This document shows positions 59,545 through 64,000 of a stretch of 64,000 bases of DNA, one piece after another (position 1 is the first letter of the stretch; the number at the start of each line of letters is the position of its first letter). The notes below the pieces were generated by a model, which made no database searches, had not been told where the DNA came from, and was given only the letters and a program-made list of their open reading frames with translations. Both the position numbers and the translations under genes were made by a program. Location of the stretch: positions 62,001 through 126,000 of the forward strand of contig NCGK01000003.1 in assembly GCA_002281735.1 (NCBI GenBank). Direction: 5' to 3'. The stretch is from Gammaproteobacteria bacterium 28-57-27. Lineage in GTDB: Bacteria > Pseudomonadota > Gammaproteobacteria > Halothiobacillales > Halothiobacillaceae.

Positions 59545-61344
59545 ATGGATCAAGCACACATTCGCAACTTCTCGATTATCGCCCATATCGATCATGGTAA
59601 ATCGACCTTGGCCGATCGTCTTATTCAGCTCTGTGGTGGGCTTGAATTGCGTGAAATGGAAGCCCAAGTGCTTGATTCAATGGATATTGAGCGTGAGCGT
59701 GGCATTACCATCAAGGCGCAATGCGTGTCATTGAATTACCGTGCGCGCGATGGTCAAGAATATGAACTCAACCTGATCGATACGCCGGGGCATGTGGACT
59801 TTTCATATGAGGTTTCGCGTTCACTGGCGGCCTGTGAAGGCGCGCTGTTGGTGGTCGATGCTTCGCAAGGCGTGGAAGCGCAGTCGGTGGCGAATTGCTA
59901 CACCGCGCTCGATTTGGGTCTGGAAGTCGTACCGGTGCTCAATAAAATGGATTTGCCCAATGCCGATCCCGATCGTGTGGCCAAAGAAATCGGCGATGTG
60001 ATTGGTATCGATGCTTCGGATGCGGAGCGCGTATCGGCCAAAAGTGGCTTGAATGTGCCTGAATTGCTTGAGGTTTTGGTCAAGAAAATCCCGCCGCCGC
60101 ATGGTCAGGTCGATGCGCCTTTGCGTGTCCTGATTGTCGATTCCTGGTTTGATAACTACGTCGGCGTGGTGGCTTTGGTGCGTGTGGTGGACGGCGAGCT
60201 GCGTTTGCGCCAGAAGATCAGAACCATGCGCACCGGTGATGTATTCCAGGTCGAAAAAGTCGGCGTGTTTACGCCTAAGCGTCGTGACCGTGAGGTACTT
60301 AAAACCGGCGAAGTAGGCTTTTTGATCGCCGGGATCAAGGAAATTGACGCGGCTAAAGTGGGCGACACGATTACCAGCGTTGAAGACCCATCGTCTGATC
60401 CTTTACCCGGTTTTAAGGAAGTTCAGCCGCGTGTGTTCGCGGGGTTGTATCCGGTCGAATCCGAAGATTACGAAAACCTGCGCGAGGCTCTGCGCAAGCT
60501 GCGTTTGAATGATTCCGCGCTGCATTTTGAGCCGGAAGTCTCCCAAGCGTTGGGCTTTGGTTTCCGCATCGGCTTTCTCGGCCTGCTGCACATGGAAATT
60601 ATCCAGGAGCGGCTGGAGCGCGAATACAACCTTGACATGATTACCACCGCGCCGACGGTGGTGTTTGAGGTGGTGACAACTCAGGGTGAAACGCTGTTGA
60701 TTCATAATCCAGCCGATTTGCCGCCCACGCCGAATATCGCCGAAATGCGTGAGCCAATTATCGAAGGCACGCTGCTTTTGCCGCAGGAATATGTCGGTAA
60801 TGTCATTTCCTTATGCATTGAAAAGCGTGGTGTGCAGAAGCAAATGCTGTATTTGGGCAGCCAGGTGCAGCTCACCTTTGAGTTGCCTTTGGCGGAAGTG
60901 GTGATGGACTTTTTCGACCGTTTGAAATCAGTCAGCCGTGGCTATGCTTCGTTCGACTACAAATTCCTGCGCTTTCAAGCCGCGCAGTTGGTCAAACTGG
61001 ATGTGATGATTAACGCTGAACCCGTGGATGCGCTATCGATGATCGTGCATCGCTCAGACTCCGAGTCGCGTGGACGTGTGTTGTGTGAAAAGCTCAAAGA
61101 CCTGATCCCGCAACAACAGTTTGAAGTGCCGATTCAGGCTGCCATTGGCGGAAAAATTGTTGCGCGTACCAATATCAAGGCCTTACGCAAGAATGTTCTT
61201 GCGAAATGTTATGGTGGTGACGTGTCACGCAAGAAGAAGCTGCTTAATAAGCAAAAAGAAGGCAAAAAGCGCATGAAATCGATTGGTCGGGTGGATGTGC
61301 CACAAGAGGCATTTTTGGCCGTATTACAGCGGGACACTAAATAA
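59545..61344 (+). CDS. lepA: LepA (EF-4), translation GTPase
   Basis: 599 residues, normal length. G1 [15 protein letters not shown]3 [13 protein letters not shown]4 NKMDLP; C-terminal LepA domain ([16 protein letters not shown]). Helps ribosome assembly or elongation. Stop overlaps lepB by TAATG. Confidence 0.98.
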   Translation: MDQAHIRNFSIIAHIDHGKSTLADRLIQLCGGLELREMEAQVLDSMDIERERGITIKAQCVSLNYRARDGQEYELNLIDTPGHVDFSYEVSRSLAACEGALLVVDASQGVEAQSVANCYTALDLGLEVVPVLNKMDLPNADPDRVAKEIGDVIGIDASDAERVSAKSGLNVPELLEVLVKKIPPPHGQVDAPLRVLIVDSWFDNYVGVVALVRVVDGELRLRQKIRTMRTGDVFQVEKVGVFTPKRRDREVLKTGEVGFLIAGIKEIDAAKVGDTITSVEDPSSDPLPGFKEVQPRVFAGLYPVESEDYENLREALRKLRLNDSALHFEPEVSQALGFGFRIGFLGLLHMEIIQERLEREYNLDMITTAPTVVFEVVTTQGETLLIHNPADLPPTPNIAEMREPIIEGTLLLPQEYVGNVISLCIEKRGVQKQMLYLGSQVQLTFELPLAEVVMDFFDRLKSVSRGYASFDYKFLRFQAAQLVKLDVMINAEPVDALSMIVHRSDSESRGRVLCEKLKDLIPQQQFEVPIQAAIGGKIVARTNIKALRKNVLAKCYGGDVSRKKKLLNKQKEGKKRMKSIGRVDVPQEAFLAVLQRDTK

Positions 61345-62111
61345 TGAACTTCGAGCTTATTTTGGTGCTACTCACGCTGGTGAGTGGTGTGGTCGTGGCG
61401 GTGGATCGTTTATTTTTTCGTAAGGCGCGCAACGAGCTGGTGAAGCCCGATCCACTTCTGGTGGATTATGCACGCAGCTTTTTTCCGGTATTGCTGGCCG
61501 TGGTGGTGTTGCGCTCCTTTGTGGCGGAGCCGTTTCGCATTCCTTCCGGCTCCATGATGCCGACGCTGGAGGTTGGCGATTTTATTTTGGTGAATAAATT
61601 TGCCTATGGCGTGCGCTTGCCTGTATTGCGCACCAAAATCATCCCCGTGGGTGAGCCGAAACGTGGTGATGTGGCGGTGTTCAAATACCCCAAACAGCCG
61701 GAAGTGGATTACATTAAGCGCGTGATTGGTTTACCTGGCGATCGTATTCGCTATGAAAACAAGCAGCTCACGATCAACGGTGAAGTTATGCCGCTGAACA
61801 AGCAGGGGACTTATCCGGGCGATGGTGCGAATGGACGCATGGTTGGAGCCAGCGAGTATCAGGAAGATTTAGCTGGCGTGGTACATAAGATTCTCCAGCG
61901 TTCCGGAGCCGTCGGTCCGGAAGGCGAGTTCACCGTGCCAGAAGGCCAGTATTTCATGATGGGCGACAACCGCGATAACAGTAACGATAGTCGTTATTGG
62001 GGGTTTGTGCCGGAAGACAATTTGGTTGGACGCGCTATGCTTGTGTGGATGAATTTTGATACCGAGGGCGCGCACGTCAAACCTGAACGTATCGGTACGG
62101 GTATTCATTAA
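61344..62111 (+). CDS. lepB: Signal peptidase I
   Basis: 255-residue inner-membrane serine protease removing signal peptides. Two N-terminal membrane segments, catalytic Ser in PSGSMMPTLEVGDF, Lys in YIKRVIGLPGDRI, and box E GDNRDNSNDSRYWGFVP. Confidence 0.97.
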   Translation: MNFELILVLLTLVSGVVVAVDRLFFRKARNELVKPDPLLVDYARSFFPVLLAVVVLRSFVAEPFRIPSGSMMPTLEVGDFILVNKFAYGVRLPVLRTKIIPVGEPKRGDVAVFKYPKQPEVDYIKRVIGLPGDRIRYENKQLTINGEVMPLNKQGTYPGDGANGRMVGASEYQEDLAGVVHKILQRSGAVGPEGEFTVPEGQYFMMGDNRDNSNDSRYWGFVPEDNLVGRAMLVWMNFDTEGAHVKPERIGTGIH

Positions 62112-62144
62112 GTTTTTTTGGCTTAACTCAACGGAGACATGGAC

Positions 62145-62513
62145 ATGCGGATTTACACACAGCGCGGCATGGGTTTTGTGACCCTGTTTCTTATTCTTTC
62201 GATCGCAGGCATCGCGGCGGTGGCCGGGATGAAGATCGTGCCGCTTTATTTGGACGATGCTTCGGTGCAATCTGCATTTGCTTCACTTGAAAAGCAAAAT
62301 GATCCGAACATGGGTAGGCAGGAAGCCAAGGCTTTTATTCAAAAGCGCCTGTATATCAACCAACTGGATGAAAAAATCCCCTTGGACTCCTTGAAGGTTG
62401 AAAGCGCTCCAGGTGGTGGCAAGGCCATCACGATGGAATACGAGGCGCGTGCGACGGTGATGGGCAATCTGGATGCCGTGGCCAAGTTCACGCATAAGGC
62501 GGTGGTGCGTTGA
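62145..62513 (+). CDS. DUF4845 family membrane protein
   Basis: About 122 residues with one N-terminal membrane helix (GMGFVTLFLILSIAGIAAVAGMKIVPLY) and a small periplasmic domain. Matches the DUF4845 protein commonly found between lepB and rnc; its function is unknown. ATG 62145 has better spacing from GGAG than ATG 62139. Confidence 0.88.
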   Translation: MRIYTQRGMGFVTLFLILSIAGIAAVAGMKIVPLYLDDASVQSAFASLEKQNDPNMGRQEAKAFIQKRLYINQLDEKIPLDSLKVESAPGGGKAITMEYEARATVMGNLDAVAKFTHKAVVR

Positions 62514-63217
62514 GTTTGAGCGAACCTGTACATCAGTCGCTGCCGCTATTGATGCAGCGGCTGGGGTATGCTTTCAAAAATATCGAGCTGCTTGAACAGG
62601 CCTTGCGCCACCGTAGTTCAGGCAGTCGGCACAACGAACGCCTTGAGTTCTTGGGCGATGGTCTGCTCAATTTCGTGATTGCCGATGAGCTTTATAAACG
62701 CCGTCCTCACGCCAATGAAGGCGAACTGTCGCGCTTTCGAGCCAGTTTTGTGCGCGAGGCGACCTTGGTGGAGTTGGCGCAGGCCTTGCAACTTGGTGAT
62801 TTTTTGACCTTGGGCAGTGGTGAGTTGAAGTCGGGTGGCTTTCGACGCGGCTCCACTTTAGCGGACGCCTTTGAGGCGGTGTTGGGCGCGGTATATCTCG
62901 ACGGTGGTTTCGAGCCGGCGCACACTTTGATTTGTTTCTTGTTCCGCGATCGCCTGGAGCACATGCCTGCCGAGCTTGGGCTGAAAGATCCAAAAACGCG
63001 TTTGCAGGAGTTTTTGCAATCACGTCAACGTGGCCTGCCTGACTACCGTGTGTTGGACACGATTGGGCAAGATCATGCGCAGACGTTTATTGTCGAATGC
63101 CGCGTCGAAGGCCTGCTCACCCCCACGCAAGGACGCGGTTCGAGCCGCCGCGGTGCGGAACAAGCGGCGGCTGAAGCTGCGCTTGCCATTATTCAACCGG
63201 AAAAATTAAAAAAATGA
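62510..63217 (+). CDS. rnc: Ribonuclease III
   Basis: 235-residue dsRNA endonuclease for rRNA and mRNA processing. Catalytic signature ERLEFLGDGLLNFVIADELY, second acidic site DAFEAVLGAVYLDGG, and a C-terminal dsRNA-binding domain (TFIVECRVEG, RGSSRRGAEQAAAEAAL). Start is TTG at 62510 overlapping the upstream stop. Stop overlaps the era ATG. Confidence 0.96.
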   Translation: MSLSEPVHQSLPLLMQRLGYAFKNIELLEQALRHRSSGSRHNERLEFLGDGLLNFVIADELYKRRPHANEGELSRFRASFVREATLVELAQALQLGDFLTLGSGELKSGGFRRGSTLADAFEAVLGAVYLDGGFEPAHTLICFLFRDRLEHMPAELGLKDPKTRLQEFLQSRQRGLPDYRVLDTIGQDHAQTFIVECRVEGLLTPTQGRGSSRRGAEQAAAEAALAIIQPEKLKK

Positions 63218-64000
63218 CATTTCGCTGTGGCCATGTGGGCATTGTTGGTCGCCCCAATGTGGGTAAATCGACGCTACTCAATACCTTAATTGGGCAAAAA
63301 ATCAGTATCACCGCGCCCAAGCCGCAAACCACGCGGCATAGCCTGATTGGGGTCAAGACCCTACCCGATGCGCAGATTCTGTATGTCGATACGCCAGGTT
63401 TGCACAAAGACACCGGGCGGGCGATGAGTCGCGTGCTGAATCGCGCCGCGCAGGGCATCCTCGAAGGTGTGGATGTACTGGTGTTTGTGATTGAGGGTAT
63501 GCGCTGGACGGAAGAGGATGCGGCGGTGCTGGATCGGATTGAACACGCCAACGTGCCCGTGATTCTGGCGGTCAACAAGGTTGATTTAACGGCAGATAAG
63601 GAAGAATTGCTGCCATTTTTACAAAGCGTTGCCGAGTTTTATCCCTTTGCCGAAATCATCCCGATTTCAGCGCGCAAAGGCAGTAATCTGGCGCGCTTGG
63701 AGGCTGTGGTGGCCGAGCGCTTGCCCGAAGGCGAGGCACTGTACGACGAAGACACCATGACTACCTCAAGCTCACGCTTTATGGCGGCGGAGTTTATTCG
63801 CGAGCAAATTACGCGCTTGTCGCATGAAGAAGTGCCGTACGGAGTGACTGTCGAAATTGAGAACTACACCATCGACGGCAAAATGATCCGCATTGATGCG
63901 CTGATTTGGGTCGAGCGCGAAGGGCAGAAGGGCATTTTGATCGGCAAAGATGGGGAAATGCTCAAGGAAATTGGCCGTCGTGCGCGCATCAATATCGAAA
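63214..64000 (+). CDS. era: Era GTPase (partial, runs off right edge)
   Basis: Ribosome-assembly GTPase. 262 codons visible. G1 GRPNVGKSTLLN, G3 DTPGLHKDTGR, G4 NKVDL, and the beginning of the KH domain (GILIGKDGEMLKEIGRRAR). ATG overlaps the rnc stop. C-terminus cut by the window. Confidence 0.96.
   Translation, partial: MTFRCGHVGIVGRPNVGKSTLLNTLIGQKISITAPKPQTTRHSLIGVKTLPDAQILYVDTPGLHKDTGRAMSRVLNRAAQGILEGVDVLVFVIEGMRWTEEDAAVLDRIEHANVPVILAVNKVDLTADKEELLPFLQSVAEFYPFAEIIPISARKGSNLARLEAVVAERLPEGEALYDEDTMTTSSSRFMAAEFIREQITRLSHEEVPYGVTVEIENYTIDGKMIRIDALIWVEREGQKGILIGKDGEMLKEIGRRARINIE

Overview
The window is a dense, mostly GC-rich stretch of a gammaproteobacterial chromosome. The order rpsB-tsf-pyrH-frr-uppS-cdsA-dxr-rseP-bamA-skp-lpxD-fabZ-lpxA, the rpoE-rseA-rseB-rseC-lepA-lepB-rnc-era block next to nadB, and an Azotobacter/Pseudomonas stutzeri-like minor nitrogen-fixation cluster (rnf / nifLA / nifB-fdxN-nifO-nifQ) all point to a diazotrophic gammaproteobacterium. 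I cannot name the genus from sequence alone. No rRNA, tRNA or CRISPR array was seen.

Region 1 (1-17 kb) is the nif region. The electron-supply genes rnfA-rnfB-rnfC run leftward off the edge. nifL-nifA and a bacteriohemerythrin run rightward. The nifB operon follows: nifB, a 2[4Fe-4S] ferredoxin, nifO, a flavodiiron protein, a [2Fe-2S] ferredoxin, a Shethna-protein-II-like ferredoxin, nifQ and draG. NifA-type upstream sites (TGT-N10-ACA) with sigma-54-like promoters are visible before rnfA (one site) and nifB (two sites). Three products (hemerythrin, flavodiiron protein, FeSII-like ferredoxin) plausibly shield nitrogenase from oxygen.

The most striking item is a 998-codon, AT-richer gene on the minus strand at 7177-10173, between the hemerythrin gene and nifB. 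It encodes a reverse transcriptase (YVDD motif) fused to a C-terminal nitrilase-like domain. This is the architecture of type 1 defense-associated reverse transcriptases (DRT1, UG1-like class), so it is a probable anti-phage gene inserted into a nif cluster.

Region 2 (17-31 kb) mixes housekeeping genes with accessory material. Housekeeping genes are pal, ftsK, lolA, rarA, a cytochrome c'-like gene, crcB, queG and purB. Accessory material is a zinc-ribbon membrane gene pair, a parDE toxin-antitoxin pair, a remnant of a Phd/YefM-like antitoxin, a hypothetical protein with a HEPN-like R-x4-H motif, a fatty-acid-hydroxylase-family protein and two small secreted proteins.

Region 3 (31-49.5 kb) holds an OmpR/EnvZ-like two-component pair, then the rpsB to lpxA envelope and translation block, fumC, an HMA-domain protein and ilvD. 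Region 4 (49.5-64 kb) holds a HopJ-like gene, argG, gloA, a gap with DnaA-box-like sites, hrpB, nadB, and the sigma-E operon running into lepA-lepB-rnc-era (era cut by the window edge).

Several families of dispersed hairpin repeats occupy the intergenic gaps. One is a five-hairpin element of about 155 bp present twice, and another is a 96-bp element present twice. Both pairs carry compensatory changes that keep their stems intact.
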